Below are positions 9,989 to 19,989 of a DNA stretch of 64,000 nucleotides, in pieces. How positions within the stretch are numbered: position 1 is the first letter of the stretch; every line of letters starts with the position of its first letter. Made by a program: the position numbers and the translations under genes. This DNA comes from Gremmenia infestans (Eukaryota > Ascomycota > Leotiomycetes > Helotiales > Hamatocanthoscyphaceae). The stretch lies in NCBI GenBank assembly GCA_032629725.1, contig JAFEVB010000008.1, positions 558,001-622,000 on the forward strand. The letters run 5' to 3'. The notes under the pieces were generated by a model that saw nothing but the letters and a program-made list of their open reading frames with translations, did no database searches and had not been told where the DNA came from.

Positions 9989-10876
9989 TCAGGCGATTGA
10001 GGGGGCAGATATGTCAAAGTGCAACTTCATATACACACGACGGCGGCATATAACACGCAAGCTAATACAAACACGATTACAACTAAAGTTCACATCACGT
10101 ATATTCATAGAACCCTGATTTGTAAATTTGAGATTTCTAATTTGATATAGCATCCCATACAAGGGAAGCATTGTCAAAACGTCGAATATTCCGACCTTAG
10201 CTAGAATCTCGCGTGGTTCCAGGTCAGTGATCCCAATAAAGGGTACCGGCTCAGAACTCCACCTAGGCAGGTACATTGCATATAGCCTCGTACAGCAATG
10301 TCCGGAGTGCAAGCGAAGCTTCTGCTTTTTTTTTCTCTCCCGCTCTCTCTCCTTTTTCTCGGCATCTCTAAATGCCTGCAGAGCCTCCTTTCTCTCCTCC
10401 CTCACAGCATGCCTCAAAACATGATAACGTTCAGAGCCCTGTGGAACAGAGCAAATGCACTCCTCCTCCCCGGCAATGAGCCCCGCGCAACAGTCAAGCC
10501 AATCATGCCCGCACTCGGCACACGGGAGGCACTTGACCTGCTTCCTAGGAGTGGAGCACGGGCACGTTGCTAGCTCCCCGTCCGCGCCGTCGCAGCAGCC
10601 TAGCCAGTCGTGGCCGCAGAGGCGGCAGGGGAGGGTTTTGAGGGGCGGGAGGGGTGTGGAAGTGGAAGTGGGGGCCAGGGCCGGGAAGTCAATGTCGAGG
10701 GTGTCGAGGGTGTCAAGGTCGTCGGTGTATGCTATGAGGGCGCTGGCCTTACAGCCGCGAGTGCCTTTGCGTCCTGATGTCCAGCGGCCGAAAATTGAGC
10801 CGACGTTTTTGGTTGGTGGGGCACCTTTGTGGGTGGATGAGAATCTTGCGACGGTTGGTAGGTGGGTGCGAGTCAT
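9989..10876 (-). CDS. protein with duplicated CxxCGHDWLxCC zinc-binding motif
   Basis: Read from ATG 10876, which has better context than the upstream start of the open frame; this gives 295 residues. Residues 84-107 and 116-142 form two tandem copies of a Cys/His module: C-R-L-C-G-H-D-W-L-G-C-C, then C-P-C; and C-A-E-C-G-H-D-W-L-D-C-C, then C-I-C. This pattern looks like a zinc ribbon or treble clef. It is followed by a highly charged helix (residues about 155-187, EKKERERERKKKQK) that may form a coiled coil. The last 100 residues look less like protein, and an intron or earlier end is possible there. The CGH core is shared with the small proteins at 45.7-47.4 kb. The biochemical role is unknown. 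Confidence 0.6.
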   Translation of the reverse strand: MTRTHLPTVARFSSTHKGAPPTKNVGSIFGRWTSGRKGTRGCKASALIAYTDDLDTLDTLDIDFPALAPTSTSTPLPPLKTLPCRLCGHDWLGCCDGADGELATCPCSTPRKQVKCLPCAECGHDWLDCCAGLIAGEEECICSVPQGSERYHVLRHAVREERKEALQAFRDAEKKERERERKKKQKLRLHSGHCCTRLYAMYLPRWSSEPVPFIGITDLEPREILAKVGIFDVLTMLPLYGMLYQIRNLKFTNQGSMNIRDVNFSCNRVCISLRVICRRRVYMKLHFDISAPSIA

Positions 10877-11587
10877 TATAAGTTTATAATGGTTGGTTTG
10901 CGAGTTTGGTAATAAGAAATTGGTGAAGAAATAGGAGGAAAGATTAGTCAAGGTTGGTGCAATTGTTTTGTTTTTACCGCGTGTTTTGAATTGTGGTAAG
11001 ATGATAGGAGAGGAATATGGGGAAGGGCGTTGAATTTATGCATTTACAAAAGAGATTGTTTTCGTTTTGATGTATCTGATGGAACATGGACGGTTGAAGA
11101 AGAGCATTCTGTACAGTACAATGGCTTTGTAGCTTAGACAAGAACATTCGCATAATTATCATTCATACCAACTGCTTTCCTTTGTCCAGAAACTTGGAAG
11201 CCTTTGTCGCGTATAGCTTTCTTTGTGGCCCTTCTGACTTCAGCTCGAATTGGAACACACGGGTTGCCCAACACGATAGTGCATAGCTTGTGTACCTTCA
11301 ATCGAAGCTAGACCTTGTCTACTCGAGTTCTAGCTAGACGTAATAGGAAAGAGACTTCTCTTGCACACTTGGTAAAGAGTACTATCAGAAGCTCACTAAC
11401 CTTAGAAAATACCACCATCCACGAGAATGTAAGTCGCTCCGGCCTTAGGGAAAAGCCTGTATTTATATATCCTACCAACTGCATGAATGAACCTTGCCAC
11501 ATATCTAAGTACTGAAAGCCCTCTATCGTAACTCCACGCCCAATTTCCAGTACAACGCCTCTAATTATCCTAGTGTCAAATATCAAC
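10877..11587. other. gene-free stretch
   Basis: About 700 bp. The minus frame at 11308-11586 continues just past the Mpv17 stop, is hydrophobic, and has no recognisable domain. I see no supportable gene. Confidence 0.4.
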
Positions 11588-12297
11588 TCAGCTAGAAAGC
11601 AGGCTCAAATAAACACCCCAACCCATACCCGCCACACTTCCCAGCAGACTTCTTCCCTCCACGCTCTTAACCAATGTATAATTCACCGCACTAATCAACG
11701 GCCACAATTTCCAACCAGCACTCATGATTGGCCAGAATTCCTCCTTTGCGGCATTCACAGCTTGTTCAACCGTCGCACCCTTGAAGGCCGCTACGAAGAG
11801 CGAGAATATTAGGGTGTTGATGGTAGCGCCAATTGTCTGGTCGAGAGTGAACTTTATGGCAGTGTTTGGGAGAGAGAGTTTCGGTTCGAGGAGCGAGTCG
11901 GTCTTCTCTTCGCGGTCAAGCTCTTTCTCGTTGTTGGTGGAGGCGGCGGAGATGGCGGCGGTGGAGGGCACCAGGTAATGGGCCGGGAAAGAGGATTCGA
12001 GGAAGGATTGCCTAGGAGGGGTTTTTAGTGAGGAGGTGTGTGAGGAGAGGGAATGGGAGGTACCAACCAGATAAAGTTGGGCGGGGTATTGAGGGCGCTG
12101 AAGATCACGAACTGGAGAATCGGGCTGAAATCGATTGTGTATGGTGCCTATTTATCTGTTAGTATGGGACATGTGAGGGCCTATGGAGAGAGGCTTACAT
12201 CTACCTTGTACGCAGCAATGAGCTGTGCAGTGAGGTTGCTAATAGCTCCTAAGATGCAGGCTTGAATAGTCGCATTGACAAGCGGCGAAGAAGCCAT
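11588..12297 (-). CDS. Mpv17/PMP22 family membrane protein (Sym1-like)
   Basis: Three exons: 12297-12199, 12147-12068 and 12011-11588, giving 200 residues, normal for the family. Introns have GTAAGC/GTTGGT donors, an ACTAACA branch point in intron 1 and TAG acceptors; phases are 0 and 2. The protein starts MASSPLVNATIQACILGAIS. It has the family segment PPNFIWQSFLESSFP at the exon 2/3 junction and ends with the signature region EEFWPIMSAGWKLWPLISAVNYTLV, four hydrophobic segments in all. Relatives are channel-like proteins of the mitochondrial inner membrane (Sym1, Mpv17) or peroxisome. A hydrophilic insert of about 35 residues (EKELDREEKTD region) follows the FP motif. The organelle is not decided by sequence. 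Confidence 0.88.
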
Positions 12298-13413
12298 GAT
12301 GAAGTTCTGGCAAGCGCTCTGAAATGAAAGAGAAAAGACGACTAGATGACAAGAGGAGAGCGAGAAAGCAAGAGAGAGAGAGGAAGAGAAGAGAAGAGGG
12401 AGTGCAGGCCGTCCCGTCGTACATACATATGTGTCGTAAATATTTATTTGTACTTCGTGAAATCGGATCGGGACTTGATGTGAGTGCGGAGTGGGGCCGC
12501 TTTGCAAGGGGTACTCGAGTACAGAAGTATCGTCGGCGCATTCATCCCCTACCCTCTCTCTCCCCTTTCTCTTTTTCACCCTTCCCATTATCACCAAATG
12601 CATCACAACAGTCAAGTAACTAAGAAAGTATATACTCTATTATAATCAATTTAGATTAGTCAGAAAGCTTCAAGCCCTGAAAGTCCTAGTCGCAAACTCA
12701 AAAGGTTTTCGGATTCATGTTCATGGGCGCGTGGGGTTCGAAGGCAAGGTGTATTTGAATCTCAGAATAGCGATAATTACCTGTGAACTTTGCATTTCGT
12801 GTTTCTTATAGCTCTTTGTTATGAACATTTCCCTTCTTACAGATGGGCCATACTTTGCCGCCCATAACTTCCCCTTTCAATTCCATTTTTCTCGCGATTC
12901 GAAGTGGCAGGAACGACCTCGAGAAGGAGCCTTCCTCATTTTCCAGATCAGTTGAATTTTGATCACTTTTGCGGCTGATGACGACAAATATTTGCCTTCC
13001 TCACTATCAACCGTTCTTCACTTTAACTGAAGATTGATGCTAGAATTGAATCTGAACATCTCTTGAAAGTAAGGAAGGGAAATCTCGCCTTCGCACTTGC
13101 TCTCACATGTGGATTGAACCTTTTTTCTCATCTTTGAAGACAAGAGATTCAACTATGGTATTAGAGGTCTCGAGATTGTTCACTGTCTAATCGCCTCTGT
13201 CGTACGTCTCCTAGCGGTGACAAAGGGATCTACTTTAACGCGATCACATCGCCTCTCCGCATTTCTTTGTCAACAAACCACTATCCACCATGCACAATAC
13301 CAATTCACCACTCCACAAAATTGCAAACTTTCATTCGCATAGAATTCACGCATTGCATTGAACGGTTTACCACTCTTGTCGCACTAAACAATCCGCAATC
13401 GCAGCACACCAAC
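12298..13413. other. intergenic region between divergent genes
   Basis: About 1.1 kb between the Mpv17-type gene (minus) and the SUMO-motif gene (plus). It holds a purine-rich tract near 12340-12400 (AGAGAG/GAAGAG) in the likely 5' leader of the Mpv17 gene. The long frames there are low-complexity artefacts of this tract. It should contain both promoters. Confidence 0.5.
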
Positions 13414-14931
13414 ATGCCGCAGAAACGCCAGAGCCATGAGAATCGTCAATGCTCCAATTCAGATAGACCTCCAGCTCCACCACCAACTTTCCAGCCACCT
13501 AAACCTCAAGGGTAATTTATACTCCCCCAATCCTATTTCTGCAAGCTAAAAAACTGCCATTTACAGCTTCTCGAGCCCATTGCCTGCATGTTATTGGCAA
13601 AACGATCAGCTTCTTCCTCAAATCTCATGGTATCCTCTGGAACTGCTGCTAGCACCTTCTCATCAGTACCAAAACGCTCCGGTATCACAGTATGAAGCAC
13701 CTCCTCCGTTTGCTGCGAATGGCGTTCAACATGGAATCGCCGCGTTCCAACAGGACTTTATACACACCACTCCGGTCGATGGAGACTTGGAGCAGACGCA
13801 AGCCTACCGAGTATCGGTGCAGCCTCTTGGACCTCCACAACTCACTAGAAGAGACCCTCAACAACGAGGAAGCCATTTTCAGGAGAACAACCGGCCAGCA
13901 TATTCCCATCATGGCAATCGCCGACCGATGAACCGCCGGCAAGTGGATGACAACCGGCCCTGGAGAGATTATCAACAGACGAACCGTTGCCAGGGCTCTC
14001 CGATGAATGCCCCTTCAATGATAGGTGGCCACGCCGTTCAGTATGGACAACAGGCTCGGGTTCGAACCTTTAGAGGTACAGCCCGCGTAGTAGAAGTTGA
14101 AAATATGGAGGCTCAGGCACAACGGCGTGGAAGAAGCAACCGTTCTAGAAGAGACTTCTATTACCCACCGCCCAGAGCACTCCCTAAAGTGCGGCCAAGA
14201 TCCTACTCGCCTCAACGTGTAGAGCCACCTTCTCGTGCCACCGGTCCAAAGTTCCAGGGTGCGAGGGCTTCAATACACATTCGCGGAAGAGGGAATCGGG
14301 CTCAAGTAAAACAATCGAATTCAGCGTTTAGAATGCTTGGGAAGCATCCCAAAACGGAACTAAAGTCCGAGCCATCAGACTACCCCCGCTCGATCTCTCG
14401 CACCCCGCCCCGGAAAGAGGGCAAGGTGAAAATTGAAGGAAGGTCTGCGTCTCCAAACCGTGCGCGTCCCATCTCCCTCATCCCATTCCAAAAAGAGGTT
14501 AAGGTAAAATTGGAGTCAAGGTCAGAGTCTCCAAAACCCACGAGAAGAGCTACTTCGCTTTCAGTTGGAGCTTTTATCAAAACTGAACCAGAATCCGAAA
14601 CTCCGAAGCCTGTGTCGACTTCAATGGTTGCTCCAGCATTGGTCGAAGCCAAAGCAAGGTCCGAGATTACAGAGCCCAAGAACCAAAATACCGGTGCACG
14701 CGCTTCTAGATGGGTTACTACCCCATTGGCGGGTATCAAAAGGTATATCTCATCTGGCTTTGTTCTTGTGGTCGTGGTCTACTTTTACTTCCCTTGAGCA
14801 TGTGCTAATCGAACCTGAATATCCGCAGAAAACGCGAGGATTGTTCTATTTCTTCATACGGTTCATACGAAGAGGATTATCATCACAAAGAATCCCTCGA
14901 GGAGCTGTTCAAGAAGGTTAAGCTTTACTGA
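13414..14931 (+). CDS. basic disordered protein with four SUMO-type ΨKxE motifs
   Basis: Three exons: 13414-13511, 13567-14742 and 14829-14931, giving 458 residues. The ATG at 13414 is preceded by ACCAAC. Introns are GTAATT...TACAG and GTATAT...CGCAG with phases 2 and 2. The protein is Pro/Gln-rich at the N-terminus (PPAPPPTFQPPKP), then Arg-rich with RG/RS elements (RRGRSNRSRRD, RGRGNR), suggesting RNA or chromatin association. Between residues 298 and 373 it carries four canonical sumoylation motifs: LKSE (K299), VKIE (K321), VKLE (K347) and IKTE (K371), at 22-26 residue spacing. The last three are each followed by a nearby SP or TP. The C-terminus has a nuclear-signal-like IKRKRED and an acidic helix (SLEELFKKVKLY). 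It is probably nuclear; I do not recognise a named family. Confidence 0.75.
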
Positions 14932-15693
14932 GCGAGCTAATGACGGATGGGGCGGTGCTGTTGACCGTCCCAACAAGATTCTGTGACTTCCGAAAGGATC
15001 AGAAGCTTGGAACACTCTCCTGGCACACTGACGATGCATATTATGTACCTCCGTATGTGTAGTATGTGCTGTTTTTGAAGAAGTTGAACTAGGACTTGTA
15101 ACATGGTAACATTTCGACACGAGCTGTTTGATGGTCAAGCAGGAAAGATGGAACACTAAAGGTTTTACGGGATGTACAGTGCAGTATATGGATGCTGTAT
15201 GAGGTAGTTCTCAGTCGTTACTATCCGGGTGCAATTGAGCACTAGCAAGTAGCTCGGGATTTCAACGGAAAAACAACTTCAGACCTGTGAGATTTCGTGC
15301 TTGCTTGTGTGCATACGAATTTTTGTATCGTGATGAGTTGTTGGCTTTTTAAATTGTACGAGAGCCTGGGATTTGGTGGATTGCGTAAACTCTATGCTAC
15401 CTCTATGAAACGTATAATGGGAGTATATAAAATGCGAGGAAGAAACCACGACAATCCCCTTTTCTATTCTCGCTTAACATACACCTCGGCGTTGGAGTAC
15501 ATCATAGCGTCATCGATAAGGATATTACAGAAGGCGGCATATATCATTATTTCAATAGTTCTCTATTTAGATATGATCTTATAAATACCCAAATAATCTT
15601 ATTCTCAATCTAAAGCTCCATCTTTCAATAAAACCAAACTACTTACTCATATCTCATCCAATTAGAATTCCGAGCTAAATCCGCAAATCCGAT
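14932..15693. other. gene-free stretch
   Basis: About 760 bp. CTCCGTA at 15049-15055 belongs to the dispersed word family. The plus frame at 15297-15584 has no domain. A TATATAAAATG run near 15423 is not followed by a gene I can support. The right part should be the promoter of the gene at 15694. Confidence 0.45.
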
Positions 15694-16043
15694 ATGGCAC
15701 CTGTAAGTCAAAATCATCCCACATCTAGGAAGAACTCTGAAGTTTAATTTCATTTATCTAGAAGAAAAAAACTCTCCGTGAAACCGCTCTCGAGACTAAC
15801 AAAACCAATCCCTCACAACTAGGCGACCCTATTTCCCTGAAAGCAGAAACGTCAAACTCTTCACCAACGAACGAAGACCGCGGAGCTGGGGCTGGAGTGT
15901 CTTCGCCGGGAGAAGGTATAGAGAAGGTTGCGCCTGCGCCTACAGAGGGCGACGGGGAAAGAAAGGGGAAGGGGAAGGCTGAGACCGAGGGGTCTGAATC
16001 GAAGGAGAGTGATAGACCGGGCGTTGGGAAGTCGAAGCTTTAA
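15694..16043 (+). CDS. small conserved-type fungal protein, 96 aa, 9-nt first exon
   Basis: Exon 1 is 15694-15702 (ATG GCA CCT). A 59-nt intron (GTAAGT...TCTAG) is followed by exon 2, 15762-16043. The product is MAPKKKTLRETALETNKTNP... and ends GVGKSKL. The first half (ETNKTNPSQLGDPISLKAE) has the look of a small hydrophilic protein seen widely in filamentous ascomycetes, from memory of such sequences; I cannot name a function. The second half is low-complexity: Gly/Ala/Pro, then a lysine-glutamate tail (ERKGKGKAETEGSESKES). It has no membrane helix or signal peptide. With three codons in exon 1 and no ATG at the start of exon 2, simple ORF searches miss it. The splice sites are textbook, so I am fairly sure. 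Confidence 0.75.
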
Positions 16044-16536
16044 TGGAGGGTGGTATCAAATACGGTTGGGAAAGAAGCTAGGAATGCTTTAGACAAGTCT
16101 ATTATTCTGCTTGGGTATGTCTAGCGAGAATGCATAGGTAGCTTTTACCAAAGAAGATTTGTCGCGAAGACTCGTTCTAAAGTGTTTGAAGAACTCGCCA
16201 GCTCCTCGTAAGTATATCCTAGTGGACTTGTACAGTGGTATTTATTTTATCTGTCATGACTAATTCACAGATGACATTGGCCTATTAGATGATATTAGAG
16301 GATGCAGAACAGTGAGCTATTCACACATCGTCTTCTTTCTTGGCAATCAACATGTTTCTACAAACGGGTTTTGAATTGACCGTAAACTGGCAAGCACCTA
16401 CCTATTCACTTTATATTTGAGGTTTTAGCCTACGCTATCTACATAGCCTACGATTTTTCGTCTTTCAAAGACAAGTTAAACTTTGGACGCTTTCAATAAC
16501 CCCTCCTCCCACACAACACTTGGCAAAGAAACCATC
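16044..16536. other. gene-free stretch
   Basis: About 490 bp between the small conserved gene and the first 2EXR copy. A CAGATGACATTGG-type AT-balanced sequence with no reading frame of note. Probably the 3' end of one gene and the promoter of the other. Confidence 0.45.
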
Positions 16537-17583
16537 ATGGCAGACCGTCAAAACAACGGCCATTACAGCACCAGCCCCGAGCTGGTAATGTCCCCACAAG
16601 ACGACGAAGCCCAGGCTATTAGCCATCAGGAAACAGGAACCCTGGATTTGTCACCGACTAATAATCGAAGCCTGGCAACCGGTTCACTTCAGGCAACTGT
16701 TAAGAGTCTGCGGGCGCTCTTTAGAGCTGAGGATCCGGTAGCTGTGGATCCGGGAAGTGCTTTGCAGTACTTTACCTCATTTCCCAAACTGCCCATCGAG
16801 ATACGTCGTCATATATGGTACGTACTTCTTGAGAGATATCCTTATCCTTCTGCAGTTGTGTTTATGAATTGGGACCTCGAAAACCTTTGTTGAAGAAGTT
16901 ATATTGACGTTGGGAGTCTGCAGGTCTCTTACGCTGCCTTCTGGATCTCGAGTCCTCCATATGTATCTGGCGTACTTGGACCAAGAGCCTGACATAGACG
17001 CTACGTACGCTCGCAATAAAGGCGCAACGGTTCGCAAGGATACACAATTTCAGCTGTTCAACATCGGACGAGCCTGCAAAGAGTCTCAAGAGGCTGTCTT
17101 GTGGAAGTACGTCAAGGCGTCAGCGAGTGATTGGGGTCTAACAGGCCTACCCTCTATATCTGCCATTTTTTTTTCGACTCCCATAACGACATCGTCTCCT
17201 TCGATCACGAGTTAATGAAGTCGGCATCCGATCGGGAATTTCGCTTCGGCCCAGCAGCCTGCAAACTTATCACAACCACCCCAATTGAGCTCCAGTGTCT
17301 GAACTCAGTCCTCAGTCCTCACTTTGGGTCTGCTGCTAATAGCCAACATTATGTCTTTATCTATCCTGACAAATCTGACAATGATAATCATTGATATCGC
17401 TCCAGTCCAACTGCCCACAAACTCAGAAGAAGCGTTTCTAAAAACCAGAGCAGTTCTTCCTAATAGCTTCCGCCCAGAGTCACAAAATCTAACTATTGAA
17501 GAGGTTTTCGAGTATTTCAGCCGAGGAATTGAAGGAGACCCAGAACTGACGTATCTGAAGAATATGAAGGTGATTTTTATTTA
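16537..17583 (+). pseudogene. 2EXR-domain gene, copy 1, frame-disrupted
   Basis: The ATG at 16537 starts a Ser/Thr/Gln-rich leader. At about residue 87 the 2EXR hallmark begins: FTSFPKLPIEIRRHIW. An intron 16818-16923 (GTACGT...CTGCAG) restores the expected continuation SLTLPSGSRVL. The family motif CRESxxxAL appears as ACKESQEAVLWKY. Then the frame breaks: the next family segment (YICHFFFDSHNDIVSF) lies in another frame from about 17131, and the leucine-rich part (LSILTNLTMIIIDI) in a third frame from about 17324. The second break coincides with a 7-bp tandem duplication (CTCAGTC twice, 17304-17317). A very short intron could explain the first break but not both. 2EXR proteins are fungal proteins of unknown function. 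I call this a pseudogene with fair confidence. Confidence 0.6.
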
Positions 17584-18339
17584 ATTCGCGTCCATGCAAC
17601 CCTAAGTCTACAGGGCGAATCGACATGTTTTGAAGGACAATCATCAAGATCTCTCCATCTGGCACGGAACTAAACGCTAGCCTCAAGCGTTGCAGGTGTA
17701 TAAGACAGGGCAGTTTGGGTTTATTTTCACGTAGGAGCGATTTGAAAATTGCGAGCAAGCAATGAGAGGCAGATTCTGGTCATACACCGTCTAAGTGACC
17801 CTTTGAAATTTTTCTGTAGCTAGATGAAAATTCACAAGTCGTGTGAAAACCCATCATCACTTTTGCTTTTTCGGGGAGGTATCGGCTCCTGGTAAATTTT
17901 GTAAAGGTGAATTCCATAGCAAAAGTTAAACTTTTCAGGATAGCTGGCTGGGTCCGAGTTGGCATTATTTGTAGCACTTGGAGCCAGATGGAGCTGCCTG
18001 GAAAATTCAAATTACTTACACCTACTATGCTTATCACTAACAACTCAAGATCCATTCAGATGATTGTATATCAGAAAACTTAGACTTGCTAATATAAATA
18101 AAGTCATGTCTTTGTGATGTTACAGTGTTTACAAGTTCAAAGAATTTGGCTATGCCTAGTTGTGCCTAGCTCAGGGGCTCAGCACTACCTAGGTAGCTAT
18201 CAACGTGAAGCATTGAACCACACCTGGAACTTTCAGCCTTAACAGCATCTGTAGTTCCAACATCCCTACCTCTAGGGAGCATCGGTCGACTCCTTCCATG
18301 GACATCTATCCATCATGGTAGGGCAACAGAAACAAAGCA
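17584..18339. other. gene-free stretch between 2EXR copies
   Basis: About 750 bp with no convincing gene on either strand. The minus frames at 17489-17758 and 17780-18055 have no domain. CTACCTAGGTAG at 18186-18197 is another ACCTAGGT palindrome. Confidence 0.45.
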
Positions 18340-18832
18340 CCGCAGTATTCCACCTCTTTCCCCACATACTTTACTAACAGAGCTCCGGAATCAGATATGG
18401 ACCATGGCTTTACCAGACCCTCGGGAAATACAAGTCAGAGGATTGCACATAAGCTATCCGGTCTCCCACAGAGTAAATGCTCGCTATCCATAGCCATACA
18501 GGTACCCTGGAATAGTTCAGGTGCATCGCCGAAGGGTACCGATCGAAGATGAATCTCAGGACTGCCAAATACTTAGCATTTGACTGGGGCTTTCCAACCT
18601 CAAAGACTTTTGACGCGAAGATACGGGAAGAGTGTGATTGTTCACCTCCCACTTCATTTCTGTGTGCCATAAGTCTCGCAACGCGGTTCTTGGCTATCTA
18701 CGAAAATCCGAATTGAACATGGAGAACATTCGATCTTTGGTTATCCCCCCACCAAGACTATGCTTACACATTGGTCAAATCATGAGGCTCCTTAGTATGA
18801 TATCCATGAACATCTTAACGTCCCTCTTTTAG
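18340..18832 (+). pseudogene. 2EXR-domain remnant, copy 2
   Basis: Fragments of a 2EXR gene in different frames. The first is VFHLFPHIL, then after a one-base shift LTELRNQIWTMALPDPREIQV (18371-18433), the classic ELRxxIWxxALPxPRxxxV block. The second, near 18640-18715, reads SVCHKSRNAVLGYLRKS, which matches the CRESRxxAL block. Stops and frame changes separate them, and no start codon or splice set rescues them. It lies between copies 1 and 3 on the same strand, so the array is tandem. Confidence 0.7.
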
Positions 18833-19128
18833 TCTATTGCGGAGTACAATTTTGGCAGATCGGTCACGTTGTCTTGCGTGGTTGGCGGTGCGTCTGGTCA
18901 GGGCGTTTAGATGAAAGGAGTACGGGACTAAGCGTGCTTCATTCCAAGAAAGTTGGCTCTTGTATCTCCAGGTCGGACAGGGTACCTTGGGGCGAATATT
19001 GCGATTTAGAGATACTTGATCTCAAACGATTGAGCCACACGAGTCTCAGCCACAGGCGTTGCAACACAAACCAACATATAATGTCAACATATGGTACCTC
19101 ATTCCTCAATTAAAACCTTTTCAGATCA

Positions 19129-19989
19129 ATGTTGACCTCCGTTTCCGCACACACACTACGGCACATCGCAATGGCTAGGGACCTAGCAAAATCTATGTCT
19201 ATTATGCCGAATACCTTTCACCCTTTCACGGCTCTCCCCCGAGAGCTTCGAGACTTGATCTGGAAACACGCGTTACCCGGTCCTCGAATCATTACCGTGG
19301 GATGCGAATCCCTTCCTCCTAGGATATACGCCAACCTCGATCCTCACATAGATACAGATGGGTCGTTTAATCAGTCACCAGCTTTCGGAGGGTGCTTTGA
19401 ATTCGGCAATCCTTCTCCACCAACGCTTCTCCACACATGTCGTGAATCTCGAATGGCAGCGCTGGCCAAATTCGAAATGTGCTTGTCGTATACGCCTCCC
19501 GCGACGGTAAAGTTCTACGAGCAGCCTAATCACTTCGTGCAGCACGGAAGTTTTCAAAAACAAGCAGATAAAGCCATCAACAGCCAGCAATTTTCGTCTC
19601 ATGGTATTTGGTTTCAGCCGTTTCTCGATACCATATATTTTCCAGATGATGGAAGGCATAATTGGTCATCGCTTGTGGCACTCAGTAATGCCGACGGAAT
19701 GGGGACAAGATAGATCAGATCATTTGCATTGGACGATCGGATGCATGATGATGTATGTCTTGAGATCATCTTCAAGCATTTCCCTGACATTTGCGAAATT
19801 TTTGTGGTTATCCACCTATTTGAGGAAGACTATCTCAAAGTGAGAGAACAGCGCTTGAAGGAGGACCTGGCAACTTTCCATCATTTATATGCGCGCCCTC
19901 CGCTCAAGAGTGCAGTCGTGTGGGATGGCGGCGACTTTATGTCACCGGATTTTCAGACCCAGGATCCACCTTGGCAAGGGTCAACATGA
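19129..19989 (+). pseudogene. 2EXR-domain gene, copy 3, single nonsense codon
   Basis: A frame from ATG 19129 contains the full 2EXR start (FHPFTALPRELRDLIWKHAL, PGPRIITV), then LLHTCRESRMAALAKFE and DTIYFPDDG. It stops at TAG 19711-19713. The same frame stays open beyond the stop to TGA 19989 and continues the family pattern (IRSFALDDR, FPDICEIFVVIH), so the total would be about 285 residues, a normal 2EXR length. Thus one in-frame stop interrupts an otherwise intact gene. CAG to TAG (a CpA to TpA change) would explain it. It could still be translated as a 194-residue truncated protein. The function of the family is unknown. Confidence 0.75.

Noticed and set aside
12324..12623. Plus-strand Arg/Glu-rich frame in the Mpv17 upstream region
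   Set aside because: Produced by a purine-rich tract; no domain and opposite to the real gene.
15297..15584. Plus-strand 95-residue frame
   Set aside because: No domain, lies in AT-rich intergenic DNA, no conserved motif.
17489..18055. Minus-strand frames opposite the 2EXR array
   Set aside because: No domain; the plus-strand 2EXR motifs explain part of this DNA and nothing supports an antisense gene.
19711..19713. Programmed stop-codon readthrough in 2EXR copy 3
   Set aside because: The context is TAG-ATC, not the TGA-CTA type known to promote readthrough; loss of function by mutation is simpler.
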